Shown: one piece after another, positions 38,247 to 47,761 of the stretch | How the letters are laid out: the number at the start of each line of letters is the position of its first letter | How positions within the stretch are numbered: the first letter of the stretch is position 1 | Source: Sphingomonas sp. Ant H11 | GTDB lineage: Bacteria; Pseudomonadota; Alphaproteobacteria; Sphingomonadales; Sphingomonadaceae | Direction of reading: 5' to 3' | DNA length: 64,000 nucleotides | Assembly (NCBI RefSeq): GCF_000797515.1 | Contig: NZ_JSBN01000040.1 | Span: 1-64,000 of the forward strand | Notes under the pieces: generated by a model | Database searches by the model: none | The model's input: the letters and a program-made list of their open reading frames with translations, nothing else | What the model was told of the DNA's origin: nothing | Program-made: the position numbers and the translations under genes

Positions 38247-40174
38247 GGCGTGGCACTCGTGCAGGTCATGTCCGCGCCGCCGAGCCGGACCGTCTGCATC
38301 ATCACGACGGCTTCAGGGAAATCGTCGAGGCAACCGCAGGCCGAGGCGATCTGCTCGCCGGGTCCGGTCGGGCAGACATTGTCGGCCGAGCAGACATGAT
38401 AGAAGGTATCGATCCCTGTCGGATCATTCTGCTGGCTTCCCATCACACCCGAGGGCGCCGCCGCGGTGTTGACCTTGGGCGCCTGGGTTTTGCAGATCGT
38501 CTCGCAGGCGGGCACGCTGCCCCGATCCGGAAGGCTGAAGGGCCGGGTCGTAGTAGTGACGCTGCCATCCGCCTGGGTTTGCTTGTCAGCGAGCAACGTC
38601 TCGGTCGAATGGTCGATGATATAGGCGCCGCGGCTCAGGTCCGGATCGGGCAACGCCGCGTTGTCCGTCTCGCAGACATAGTTGCGCTTGCGCAGGAAGA
38701 AGTCGCGGGTGAGCTGCAACGTGCACCGGTCGGCTCCGAACAGCCAGGTCTGGGGCAGGGGCCTCAGGCCGGTGGCAACGCCGCCCCGGAAGGTCTCAAC
38801 GCCGTCGACATCCTCGCTGTCGAGATGGCATTTGCTGTCCGCCGCGTACCCTGAACACAGGTCGACGAGCTGCTCCGTGGAACCGCAGCTGTCATCCACC
38901 TCGACATGGACATCTGCGAACGCCTCACCACCGCTGCTGACCGCCGCCCGCAACCAGATCTCGTGGTCTCCCTTGGTCAGATAGGGTTTCAGGTCGAGAT
39001 TGGGGAAAGCGTAATAGGTCTTCTTCAGCTCGCATTTTCCGGGCGGCAGACCGCTGGTTGTCCAGGGCGAGGGTCCCGAATCGACGAGGTTGCCGTCGAT
39101 CCGCACCTGACCCCAGTCGTCCGCGAACCATTCGACCAGGGATGCTTGCCGAATGCGCGCGGGGTCGGATACGTGCAGTGTCATGCGGAAATCGAAGAGA
39201 CTGCAGGACCCTCCGCTCAGGCTGTTGTCCGGTGGGGAGCCCATTAGGAAATCGGCAACGTTGTTGGCGGTCCGGCTGGTCGCATAACCGCCGGCGGTGC
39301 GGGCGATGATGTCATCGAGTTGTGGGTCGATGACATTGACCTGACGCTCGATCGTGCAGGCCCTGGTCTGCTGCGCTTTTCCCGAACCCGCAGGTGATGC
39401 CGCCACCATCTGGAAGATGCTGTTGCCGGCGGCGATCGCCGCGGCGTCGCCCTGAATGGCGGCCGGGTTGTTCTTGTACGCCGTCTGCGCGACGGTCCCG
39501 TCGCTCGCGCAAGCGGTCGACTGGGCACCGACATAGTCAATCACCGGACCATTGATCTGTGCCTGCGCCACGCCGATGCGCGGATCGGCGGTAGTGAGCG
39601 CGCCCACCATGCCGCCGCCGAGATCGCCCAGCACCGAATTGAGGTTGTTCCAGACGAGATTGGCGCCGCAGCTATTGTTGACGCAGTAGCAACCGGAAAG
39701 CTCGGGCATGTCGACCTGGGTCAGCTTCAAGGACTTGGACGAGTCGACATCCCAGCGAAAATACTTGCACTGGTTCCAGGTACCGGGCGCGCAGGAGATG
39801 ATGCCGTTCGCGCAGATACCGGACACCGGCACGGGCAGGTTGCTCACCGTGTCGAACGTCCCGTCGAAATCCTTGTCTTGGCTGATCCGGACGATACCAA
39901 TGTCACCGCTGGCCGAGGGCTGGACCAACACTTCGAGCAGGCTCTGCGTCTTCTGGCAGGCGATCGTCGGCGTGAACGTCTTGCTGTTGTCGACGGTCGC
40001 GATCGGCTGCCCGCTCATCGCCGGCGTGATCGTGGTGTTGAGTAGCGTATCGCTGTCACCCGTCTTCGCACGCGACGCCTGCGCGGCCGCGCGGGCGCGA
40101 TCCTCCATCGTCTGGGCATGCGCCATCGCGGGAAGCGCGCTGACGACGAGCAGAACCGCGACAGCTCGCCTCAT
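38243..40174 (-). CDS. traN: TraN, mating-pair stabilisation outer-membrane protein (N-terminal part)
   Basis: A 643-residue Cys-rich secreted protein starting at ATG 40174 (signal RRAVAVLLVVSALPAMAHAQ). An in-frame extension to 40624 is rejected because the signal peptide would be buried. The middle has the TraN segment around ELKKTYYAFPNLDLKPYLTKG and HEIWLRAAVSSGGEAFADV. The end is Cys-rich (CETICKTQAP, CGCLDDFPE). It would contact recipient outer-membrane receptors. It lacks the usual TraN C-terminus, which lies in the next gene. Confidence 0.85.
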   Translation of the reverse strand: MRRAVAVLLVVSALPAMAHAQTMEDRARAAAQASRAKTGDSDTLLNTTITPAMSGQPIATVDNSKTFTPTIACQKTQSLLEVLVQPSASGDIGIVRISQDKDFDGTFDTVSNLPVPVSGICANGIISCAPGTWNQCKYFRWDVDSSKSLKLTQVDMPELSGCYCVNNSCGANLVWNNLNSVLGDLGGGMVGALTTADPRIGVAQAQINGPVIDYVGAQSTACASDGTVAQTAYKNNPAAIQGDAAAIAAGNSIFQMVAASPAGSGKAQQTRACTIERQVNVIDPQLDDIIARTAGGYATSRTANNVADFLMGSPPDNSLSGGSCSLFDFRMTLHVSDPARIRQASLVEWFADDWGQVRIDGNLVDSGPSPWTTSGLPPGKCELKKTYYAFPNLDLKPYLTKGDHEIWLRAAVSSGGEAFADVHVEVDDSCGSTEQLVDLCSGYAADSKCHLDSEDVDGVETFRGGVATGLRPLPQTWLFGADRCTLQLTRDFFLRKRNYVCETDNAALPDPDLSRGAYIIDHSTETLLADKQTQADGSVTTTTRPFSLPDRGSVPACETICKTQAPKVNTAAAPSGVMGSQQNDPTGIDTFYHVCSADNVCPTGPGEQIASACGCLDDFPEAVVMMQTVRLGGADMTCTSATP

Positions 40175-40500
40175 AGCACGCGCTCCGACGGCCCGTCCTG
40201 CCGCGATCTTTGACGAAGGCGGAAACGGTGGAGCTGCCTGGGAGTCCGAAGAACGGGAAAGGCGGGACACCGCCCGGCCTTCAAAATGGTCAGCGCGGCC
40301 GCCGCCAGGACAGAGGCACGGGGGGAATGCCATCTGCCGAGCCGGGAGGGAGCCGGCCGCGCTGACCGGGGTTGGAGCGGCACCGCGGGGGCTGTGCAGC
40401 GCCGCTCCCACCTCGCTTTGTCCCGGGAGACCCAACGGGTCCTGGCGGGCAGACCCGGCCTGACGTCCGGAACTGACGAGGTGTCCGTGAAACGATCCGC
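40175..40500. other. Intergenic gap between traU and traN
   Basis: About 325 bases without a convincing gene. The traN frame stays open through it, but the codons are Pro/Arg/Ser-rich without family similarity. It is the longest gap inside the tra operon, and in F this is where trbC lies. No terminator or promoter was recognised with confidence. Confidence 0.45.
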
Positions 40501-41514
40501 TCATGGCACCGACACTCCGGCGCAGCAGATCGTCTTTTCGAAGAGCATGAATTGGGCATTGTCCTTGCCGGGCGCGTGCTTCGCGCTCGACCACAAGGAA
40601 CCTGGCCGGCCGATATTGACGCAACTCCCGCCCTTAACCGGCTCCATCAGCTGGAGCTTGTAGCGGGACTTGGTCCAGATCGGCTGGGCCTTGAACGAGC
40701 AGCCGTCAGTCGACGAGATGGTGAGCGCGCCGAGGCGGCCCATCATGAAGGTACCGCGCGCGGCGAGGCCAGCCCAGGCTTCGACCGAGTCATCGAAATG
40801 AATGTCGCCGGCGATCGGATAGGTCGCACCCCAGCTGCCCATGCACCAGAAGAGCGGGTCGAGAACCTTGCCGGCAGCCGCGGCCGCGCTGTCGGCCATG
40901 CAGGCGAGCCCCGCGGCGGGGTTGCCGAACAATATGCCCTCGGGCTGGATGATCGCGCCGAGCGTCCCCGACTGCCAGGTCGGCAGCACCTCGGTGATGA
41001 GCGCCACGTCGAACCCGTCATCCTGGAAGCAGGGCAGGTCCGTGAACATGTCCAGCATCTTCCAGACCGGCGAGATATAATAGTGCATCTGCGCGAACAT
41101 CTTGCGCGTGTTCGTCCCGTCGGCGATCGACGACTGGCTGCCTTGCAGCTTGCCGTGGGTCGGCATCAGGTCGACGCCGAGCGCCATCATGCATCCTGGC
41201 TCGGTCACCACGTCGACCATGCGATTGGGCGACCAGAAGGAGACCTTCACCCCGAACCAGAAGGTCGCACCCTTCCGGCAGGCGCAGATCGGACTCGAGG
41301 ACGACTGCGCGTCGAGCGCCTTGCCGAGCTTGTCGCCCGTGCCGATCTTCACGCCGCCGATAGTGATCGGAAAGATGCACGTCCAGCGCACTTTCGTGAT
41401 CGGGTTGAACACCGTCCCGGTCGGACAAGACGACGCATGCGCTGGCGAAGCCGGGGACAGCACAAGAAGCAGAAAGGCAGCCGCTAAGCTGCGCAACAAT
41501 GCGAGACGGGTCAT
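40501..41514 (-). CDS. traU: TraU, pilus assembly / DNA transfer protein
   Basis: A 337-residue periplasmic protein with a signal peptide (AAAFLLLVLSPASPAHA). It shows the Cys-rich TraU pattern: CPTGTVFNPITKVRWTCIFP, CACRKG, FWSPNRMVDVVTEPGCMM, DPLFWCMGSWGATYP and a C-terminal ICCAG. Start at ATG 41514 overlaps the traW stop by four bases. Confidence 0.92.
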   Translation of the reverse strand: MTRLALLRSLAAAFLLLVLSPASPAHASSCPTGTVFNPITKVRWTCIFPITIGGVKIGTGDKLGKALDAQSSSSPICACRKGATFWFGVKVSFWSPNRMVDVVTEPGCMMALGVDLMPTHGKLQGSQSSIADGTNTRKMFAQMHYYISPVWKMLDMFTDLPCFQDDGFDVALITEVLPTWQSGTLGAIIQPEGILFGNPAAGLACMADSAAAAAGKVLDPLFWCMGSWGATYPIAGDIHFDDSVEAWAGLAARGTFMMGRLGALTISSTDGCSFKAQPIWTKSRYKLQLMEPVKGGSCVNIGRPGSLWSSAKHAPGKDNAQFMLFEKTICCAGVSVP

Positions 41515-42188
41515 CGCGGCGCGCTCCCGGTGCGGTTGAGCTTCACCTCGGTCAGCTCCAGTTTCTGGCCGATCTGCGACACGATGACCGGCGCCACCTC
41601 GAGACCGAGACGGTCTTTCACGCGCTGCTCGAGGATGAAGAGCGAGCGGCCAACCTTCTGGCCGAGCGTGATCGGATCGCTCCCGCCACGCGGGCCGGCG
41701 GCAAGCAGGATCCAATCTGATGGCGTGGCGGTGCGCAGCGCCCAGCCAAGATCCTCGGGGCGGACGACGACCAGGCGTTGCGGCAGCGACACATAGGTCA
41801 GCGGGTTGAAGGTGAAGCCCTTCGGATAAAGCAATTTGCCGTCCGGAAGCTTCACATCGAAATCGAGCGTGTAGAACGGAACGACGCTCCGCACGCGGTT
41901 CGCCTGCGCTACGGCCAGCGGAGCGGCCTTCATCGCCGACCAGCTCGCGCGCGGGCCGAAACGGCTGGCCATAAAGGCCGGCAGCTTCTGTGTGCGACCC
42001 TCGATTTCCTCCAGGGCATCGGGTTCCGCGATCGGCCAGGTGCGTCCGATCACCGAAGTCTGGGCATGCGCCGCAGCGGTGACAAGCGCGCAGGCGAGCA
42101 GAACGATCGTTGTGGCGCCCTGGAACAACACGACACGAATGCGCGCAGGGGTGGTGAAGCTTGCCGCGCCGCCAATAGCCTCATTCAT
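41511..42188 (-). CDS. traW: TraW, periplasmic pilus assembly protein
   Basis: A 225-residue protein whose start ATG 42188 overlaps the preceding gene. It has a hydrophobic signal (IVLLACALVTAAAHAQ) and the TraW features GRTWPIAEPDALEEIE, VPFYTLDFDVKLPDGKLLYPKGFTFNPL and LFILEQRVKDRLGLEVAPVIVSQ. It works with TrbC in pilus assembly. Confidence 0.9.
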   Translation of the reverse strand: MNEAIGGAASFTTPARIRVVLFQGATTIVLLACALVTAAAHAQTSVIGRTWPIAEPDALEEIEGRTQKLPAFMASRFGPRASWSAMKAAPLAVAQANRVRSVVPFYTLDFDVKLPDGKLLYPKGFTFNPLTYVSLPQRLVVVRPEDLGWALRTATPSDWILLAAGPRGGSDPITLGQKVGRSLFILEQRVKDRLGLEVAPVIVSQIGQKLELTEVKLNRTGSAPR

Positions 42189-42453
42189 GATGACGACCCT
42201 CCGCTCTGCGCCGCCACGGCCGGTTATGGTCTTCGGCGCTGTCGTCCGGCTCGCCGATGACGGCGCCGACGAGACACAGGATGGCGATGACGACGATCGC
42301 GCCGACGACAAACCAGTGCATACCGTCCAGAAGCTGACCGCTGCGCAGCACGATCCACGCCTGGATCAGCAACAGCAGCTTGCTGCCGAGCAGCAAACGG
42401 ATCGAGCCGAGCGACGGCGTCGAGGACAAGATACCCCTCATCGCCGCCACCAC
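42181..42453 (-). CDS. Small membrane protein of the tra operon
   Basis: A 90-residue protein with hydrophobic segments at about residues 20-36 and 47-66 (WFVVGAIVVIAILCLVGAVI) and a basic His/Arg tail. It sits where F carries trbI, but I see no TrbI-specific motif. Its ends overlap both neighbours, which supports expression. Confidence 0.6.
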   Translation of the reverse strand: MVAAMRGILSSTPSLGSIRLLLGSKLLLLIQAWIVLRSGQLLDGMHWFVVGAIVVIAILCLVGAVIGEPDDSAEDHNRPWRRRAEGRHHE

Positions 42454-42647
42454 CGCGCCATCCGGACGACACCCTTGTCGAGGGCCGGCATGAAGAATGA
42501 CAGCACCAGGCTGGCACCCAAGGTCAGGACCGCCACCGGCATCGCGATAATCCAGGCGTCACCGACCGTGTCGGGCCGGATCAGGACGCTCGCGACCAAG
42601 CCTGAGATGAAACTCTGCCCGACCAGCATCGCACGTCGCCGCCGCAC
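42438..42647 (-). CDS. Small membrane protein of the tra operon
   Basis: A 69-residue protein with a basic start and two hydrophobic segments (MLVGQSFISGLVASVLI; WIIAMPVAVLTLGASLVLSF), ending MARWWRR. Family unknown. It overlaps both adjacent frames. Confidence 0.5.
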   Translation of the reverse strand: MRRRRAMLVGQSFISGLVASVLIRPDTVGDAWIIAMPVAVLTLGASLVLSFFMPALDKGVVRMARWWRR

Positions 42648-42835
42648 GACGGACGCACGCTCCGCGCCAAGCTCGCCACATGGGCATCGAGCAGGGCGCG
42701 CAGCGCTCTCGCCTCGAGGCTTGTCTCATGCGCCGAGCGCAGCATGAAATCGTACAGCGTCTCGCCCGGACGGCGGGGTTCGATCTCGCGCTCGATAAGC
42801 TCCGCGGTGCCGTCGGCGAGTGTCACGCGTATCAT
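42581..42835 (-). CDS. Small soluble protein of the tra operon
   Basis: From ATG 42835 the frame encodes MIRVTLADGTAELIEREIEP and a helical segment (HETSLEARALRALLDAHVASLARSV). The last ~20 codons overlap the next gene and may be out of frame if a base is missing. Family unknown. Confidence 0.5.
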   Translation of the reverse strand: MIRVTLADGTAELIEREIEPRRPGETLYDFMLRSAHETSLEARALRALLDAHVASLARSVRPSCGGDVRCWSGRVSSQAWSRAS

Positions 42836-43176
42836 CGCGCCCTCCACCGACGAACGGCGGAGATCGCCAGACCGGTAACGCCGGACAGGCCAACCAGCAT
42901 GACGCCGCTCGCGAAGCAGGCCGCTCCGACGATGAGCGCGCTGCGCACCACCATCGCATGGGGCTGGTTGAGGGCGAACCCGGCTGCGAGCACCAGGCTC
43001 GTCATCATCGCCGCCTCGATCACCATCAGCCGGAACCGCCAGCGGATCGCCGCCGCCTCGGCGCGGATCGCGACGCGTGCTTCGATCATCCGTTCGAGCT
43101 GAGCATCCTTGCTGCTGTCGAATGACGTCAGATCAAAGACCATCTGGTTCTGCGGAGGCTTGCGCTTCAGCATCAC
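42832..43176 (-). CDS. Small membrane protein downstream of traC
   Basis: A 114-residue protein with a soluble N-terminus and two membrane segments (LMVIEAAMMTSLVLAAGFAL; SALIVGAACFASGVMLVGLSGVTGLAI). It overlaps the traC stop by four bases. Family unknown. Confidence 0.6.
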   Translation of the reverse strand: MMLKRKPPQNQMVFDLTSFDSSKDAQLERMIEARVAIRAEAAAIRWRFRLMVIEAAMMTSLVLAAGFALNQPHAMVVRSALIVGAACFASGVMLVGLSGVTGLAISAVRRWRAR

Positions 43177-45707
43177 GCAATCTCCTCATGTCGGCGCAAT
43201 TCGGGCCGAGACCCAAGAATCTCGGCCGGATCGACGCCGGCGAGTTCACACACCGCGTCGAGCGGAGAGCGGCCGGCGCGCAGCAGCGCCTCGAACGCGG
43301 CAACCTCCTGCGGCGCGCTGGTGTTGATCCAGTACGAGAAGGGGTCGACGACGAGCCTGGCGATGCCGAGACCCAGCGGAGAGTCGATGAAGACCTCGCT
43401 ATAATTGGGCTTCGAGTTCCGGACCGACTTCAGCAGCTCGAGGACGAACCCCGAATAATCGAGGATCTTGTTCTCGACCGCCTTGTCATAGGTCGAGCCC
43501 TGCAGCAGGAACCGCGTCGCGGCATTCTCGAGGATGACCTGACCGGTGCCCCCGAACAGCATCAGGTCGTTCATCGACTGCAGAACGATACCGAACGAAC
43601 CCTGATATTTGCGCGCGCGGCGGTAGCCCTGGCCGAACGCTTCGGCGAGTCGTGACAGATCCTGCCCTTCGGTCTTGGTCATGAACTGGGCGGCTTCGTC
43701 GCAGAGCACGAAACGCGGCCGGTCGCGGCCTGAGAGATACAGCTCCTGGGTGACCGCGTTCACCACCACCATGACGATGACGTTGAACAGGTCAGGCATG
43801 CTCTTCAGCCGTTCGAGCTCCAGCACGACGAACTCGTCGGCCGTGATGTCGAAGGTCGAAGGGCCGTTGAAGAAATGGCCGTAAGCGCCCTCGCTCGCGA
43901 AATCGCGCAGGTTGAAGGCCAATTCCCTCGAGACCGGTATCAGATGATCGACGCGGTCGAGATCCGATGCCGCGAACGCGGGATAGGCGCCGAGCCATGC
44001 ACGGACCGCATCGATGCCCTCTTCGGAATGACCTTCATCGATCGTCCACTGGACAGCCGATTTCAGGAGATTCCATTCCGAGGTGGTGACACCCTTGCGG
44101 GTGGCGGCGTTCGCCATCTCGGCGACGATCGCGACCGCCATCGAGATCGCCGACTGCTTGTCTTCGCCGTCGAGCGCGAAGCCCATGTCGAACGGGTTGA
44201 GGACGAGCTTCTCCTCGCCGATGTCGATGTAACGACCCGAGCAGAGCGTGCAGAGCTTGCGATAGCTGCCGCCGATATCGATGATGCGAATGAGCGCATT
44301 CTGCGCATAATATTGCTGGCAGAGATTGTTGAGCAGGAAGCTCTTGCCGGCGCCGCTCTCCGCCGAGACGATGAAATTGTAATTGTTGATGCGCGGATCG
44401 AACAGGTCGAGCGTGACCAGTTGGCCCTTCCGGCCGGTGTAGAGGAGGGCAGGGCGCCCGCCACCGCGAAAGTCGGTCTGGATCGGCGCCATCAGCACCG
44501 CAGCCTTCACCGGCATCCGGAAATCGCGCTCGAGCATTCGCAAGGTGCGCCCGTCCGGGTACAGCCCGAACGGCAGGCTCATCGTGAGCAGGATCGGATT
44601 GAGATAGCTTTCCTCCTGCATCATGAAGGGCAGGGGTTCGCCTTCCCAAAGCCGCTTGGCGCGCGCCGCCATCTCCCGGGCATGGGCGCTGGTGCGACCG
44701 AACACCCAGACGGTCGGGATCACCCGCACGAATTTGGAGTTGCCGGCCTCGTCGAGGATCCAGCCGATCTCCTCGATCTGTTTGCTGACCTCGACCGCAA
44801 AGCTGCCGGCGGCCTTTTGCGCAGAGAGCACCTGGGCGCGTTTGTGGATCTCGAACTGCGAATGATCGAACAGGACGTTGAGCGTGTAGAGGAACGGCCC
44901 CCCGATCTGGTCGCTGTCCTCGGCCGAACCGCGCATGCCGCCCGTCAGGCGATTGGCCCGCTCGGCGGTGATCCGCCGCGCCGGCGACTTGGGCGTGAGG
45001 CAGCGCGCGACCTGGTTGCCGAGGAACAGCTCCGGACCCTCGAACAGCAGGTCGGGACCCGCGTCGATGATCTGCTTGCGGATCGGCGGCGCCGCCCCGG
45101 TTGCATCAGGGCTCGACGAGAAAACGCCGGGCGCGGCGGCGAACACACCGTTGAAGATCCGGCGATAGAAGGAGACGATCTCCTCCGGGGGCAGCCGGAC
45201 GATGCCGAGCTTGGCGAGCTGCTCCTCGATCTGGCGGCGCAGATCGCTCCCCAGCGGACGCCTCGTCTTTACCGACAGGATGGTGCGAAAGTCCCTGATC
45301 GGTATGCCGTGCATCGCACGAAGGCCATGTGTCCCCGCCATCAGATAATCGGCGGTGCGCCTGGCCGATGCCTGGATCAGGGGATCGTCGCGGGTCTTGA
45401 GATCGAGAAACGCATCGAGCGCCGTCTCGATCAGCGGGTCGGCAAAACTGTGAAGCTGAAGGACCGTGCCATCGGGGAAGTGAATGTTGAGAAGCCCGAG
45501 CAGCGCCTGATGCACATGCGCAAACATGTAGGCGCTCGGCACGAGCTCCCAGCCATAGCCCCAACCATCGTCGATGCAGAGGAACGCCTCCTCATCCTCG
45601 TCCCATGCAACGAGCGGCAGGTAATCGGAGAAGCGATCGCGCGCGACGCTTTGCCGCAGCTGGGCAAAGCTCAGATCGCCGCCTGTTCGGGAGCCGCGCG
45701 CCTTCAC
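43173..45707 (-). CDS. traC: TraC, T4SS ATPase
   Basis: An 844-residue VirB4-type ATPase energising pilus assembly at the inner membrane. The Walker A is SAESGAGKSF (Lys at residue 455), Walker B RFVLCDEAAQF, and the N-terminal TraC_F_IV domain includes YLPLVAWDEDEEAFLCIDDGWGYGWELVP. The frame is intact over 2.5 kb, unlike several neighbours. Start and stop overlap traV and the next small gene. Confidence 0.95.
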   Translation of the reverse strand: MKARGSRTGGDLSFAQLRQSVARDRFSDYLPLVAWDEDEEAFLCIDDGWGYGWELVPSAYMFAHVHQALLGLLNIHFPDGTVLQLHSFADPLIETALDAFLDLKTRDDPLIQASARRTADYLMAGTHGLRAMHGIPIRDFRTILSVKTRRPLGSDLRRQIEEQLAKLGIVRLPPEEIVSFYRRIFNGVFAAAPGVFSSSPDATGAAPPIRKQIIDAGPDLLFEGPELFLGNQVARCLTPKSPARRITAERANRLTGGMRGSAEDSDQIGGPFLYTLNVLFDHSQFEIHKRAQVLSAQKAAGSFAVEVSKQIEEIGWILDEAGNSKFVRVIPTVWVFGRTSAHAREMAARAKRLWEGEPLPFMMQEESYLNPILLTMSLPFGLYPDGRTLRMLERDFRMPVKAAVLMAPIQTDFRGGGRPALLYTGRKGQLVTLDLFDPRINNYNFIVSAESGAGKSFLLNNLCQQYYAQNALIRIIDIGGSYRKLCTLCSGRYIDIGEEKLVLNPFDMGFALDGEDKQSAISMAVAIVAEMANAATRKGVTTSEWNLLKSAVQWTIDEGHSEEGIDAVRAWLGAYPAFAASDLDRVDHLIPVSRELAFNLRDFASEGAYGHFFNGPSTFDITADEFVVLELERLKSMPDLFNVIVMVVVNAVTQELYLSGRDRPRFVLCDEAAQFMTKTEGQDLSRLAEAFGQGYRRARKYQGSFGIVLQSMNDLMLFGGTGQVILENAATRFLLQGSTYDKAVENKILDYSGFVLELLKSVRNSKPNYSEVFIDSPLGLGIARLVVDPFSYWINTSAPQEVAAFEALLRAGRSPLDAVCELAGVDPAEILGSRPELRRHEEIA

Positions 45708-46426
45708 TTGCTCTGATCCTTCGGCGCGGGCCCGAGCGTGCTCGAAGCCCTGGGCGTCGGCGCCAACGGACGCGCATTCATGGGCGCTGGCACCAGCGTG
45801 CGCGGGTCCCTGGCCGGCGGCGCCAGCGCCGTTGCGGAAATAGCCCCGTCAATCTCACGCTCCTGGACCTGACCCAGGACGGGCGCCTGGGTCGATGGCT
45901 GAACCGGATCGACCAGATAGTCGCCGACGACCCAGGCGGGCGTCTCGACGATCGAGAAGACGTAGCGCGGCATGTAGAGGCGGTCAGGCCGCTGACGGTC
46001 GGCATAAGGCAGGATCAGCGTGCGAACGGTGCGCGGCGGTTTGAGCATCGGCGTGACCGGTTGGTCGATCAGCCCCTGCAGCTCGCGATAGACGCTGTCC
46101 TTGTACCCGAGATAGGCACCCACCGGCGCGGCTGCGCCTTTGGCGGTCATGCCAGACATTGCCGGTGCAGCAGCCTGGCCGCGCAGCAGCTTCTTGTCGT
46201 TGGTGACTGCAGGGTCCGACCGGGACGGGCGGCCGGCGACCGCATCCTCATAGGCCTTCTCGGGATGCACGCACTGTCCATGGTCGCTGTTCTTGCAGCT
46301 ATATTTTTCGGAGTAAGGTGACATCACCGAGCCGAGCGTCGCGCAGCCACCAAGGGCCGCGATCACCGGGATGAGAAGCAGTCGGTGACCGCGGATCGAG
46401 ACCTTGCATGAAAGGGTTCTGGGCAT
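45704..46426 (-). CDS. traV: TraV, outer-membrane lipoprotein of the T4SS core
   Basis: A 240-residue lipoprotein with the lipobox ALGGC (Cys28). After it comes YSEKYSCKNSDHGQCVHPEKAYEDAVAG, the two-Cys motif of TraV proteins. It forms the outer-membrane core with TraK and TraB. The C-terminus is Pro-rich. Confidence 0.9.
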   Translation of the reverse strand: MPRTLSCKVSIRGHRLLLIPVIAALGGCATLGSVMSPYSEKYSCKNSDHGQCVHPEKAYEDAVAGRPSRSDPAVTNDKKLLRGQAAAPAMSGMTAKGAAAPVGAYLGYKDSVYRELQGLIDQPVTPMLKPPRTVRTLILPYADRQRPDRLYMPRYVFSIVETPAWVVGDYLVDPVQPSTQAPVLGQVQEREIDGAISATALAPPARDPRTLVPAPMNARPLAPTPRASSTLGPAPKDQSK

Positions 46427-47761
46427 CAGAATTTGCTCCCCGCCGATGGTTTGATTTCGAGCGTCACGCCCTCCTGGATGACGACGACCACGTCCTTCGC
46501 GGCGCCGACCTCGACGATCGGGCCGGCCTGGCGCGCGAGATCGAGATAGAAATCGGTCAGCTTGTCCGAAGATTTGGAAAGGCCGCCCGCTATGCCGGAC
46601 TTGGCGGCATCGCCGGCATTAAGCGTCCTCACTGTGCCGAGCGCCGAGGTCGACGTATCACCAAAGCTATTCTCGACCGTCTGGGCGATGCCGCTGATGG
46701 TCCCTGCGATAAAAGTCCGGGCCAAGGCCGCGCCGGCGCGGGTGACGACCTTGCCCGACAGGCCCTTCTTGCCGTCGGTATCGACAAAGAAGCCCTTGAC
46801 GCTCTGGTCGACGACCGAATGTTCGTCGAAGTCGACGCAGGAGAGCGTCACGAGCTGGATCTCGACGCGCTCCTTGGCGAGGCTGCCGGTCGCGTTGCCG
46901 ATGACGAAACAACCGGACAGGTTCGCCTTGACGTCATTGGGGAGCACGGCTGGCGCCTGGACCCGCGCGATGATCGGCTCCGGGTTCGAGGTCGCGTCGT
47001 GGCTCGCCAAGCGTCCACGCCCGTCAGCAGCCGCGCCTTCATGAAACCAGGCGGCAAATAGATCGTCCGAATCTTTTTTTTCGACTCGTCCGACGCCGCG
47101 GCCGCATCCTTGGGGACGACCGGCGATGTGGCGGCGCCGATTGCACCCACCACTTTTTCGACCGGCGGTGCCGGCGGAGCGGGAGGTCCCACCGGTGCGG
47201 ATGGCGGGGCTGGCAAACTATTGTCGCCCGCCGCGCCCGAAGCACCGGATGGCGATGGCGGAAACTCCGGCGCGCCGCCGCCGGGAAGGGCTGGCGGCAA
47301 TGGCGCGCCGTCGGCACCTGGTGCCGCGGGGCCGGTGCCTTGCAGCCCGATCGGTGTCTTGCCCTCCTCGATCGCCGTCACCCGGTCGCCGAGCATGGAC
47401 TGGCCGTCCAGGACCTTTTTCAGATCGCCGCGCAGCTTCACCTCGAGGCTGTCGCCGCGAAGGCCCGCGCCCATATCAAGCTTGGAGGCCTCGGGCGCCG
47501 CAACAACCGGCTTGTCGGCGGTGCTCGCAGAATAGAGGCCGTAGCCAAGCACGCCGATCGCCGTGGCCACGCCGAATTGCTTCATGCGCAGTTTGCCCGT
47601 CGAACTCAGCGAATCCCAGCGCGCGCGCAGTCGAGCAGCGCCGCACCCCGCGCTTCGTCACCGCCGTCATGGACCGCCTGGGCGGCTAGATGCGCCTGGA
47701 AAGGGCTCTGCTCACCAGGCCCAGCGGCATCCGGCGCGGTCTCTTCTGGTCTCTCGCTCAT
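46426..47761 (-). CDS. traB: TraB, VirB10-like core scaffold protein (two frameshifts)
   Basis: The start ATG 47761 overlaps the traK stop. A cytoplasmic N-terminus is followed by one membrane segment (FGVATAIGVLGYGLYSA), a short coiled helix and a long Pro-rich periplasmic linker. The VirB10/TraB barrel domain includes KIRTIYLPPGFMKARLLTGVDA, then after a shift SHDATSNPEPIIARVQAPAVLPND. Shifts lie near 47625 (GC run, one base missing) and 46990 (one T missing). Correcting both gives 445 residues, matching F-type TraB. Confidence 0.87.

Noticed and set aside
40175-40624. In-frame N-terminal extension of traN to 40624 (~150 residues)
   Set aside because: It lacks family similarity, buries a clear signal peptide starting at 40174, and overlaps traU coding sequence.
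43875-45716. 613-codon open frame opposite traC
   Set aside because: Antisense shadow of the intact traC ATPase; no motifs and no ribosome site.
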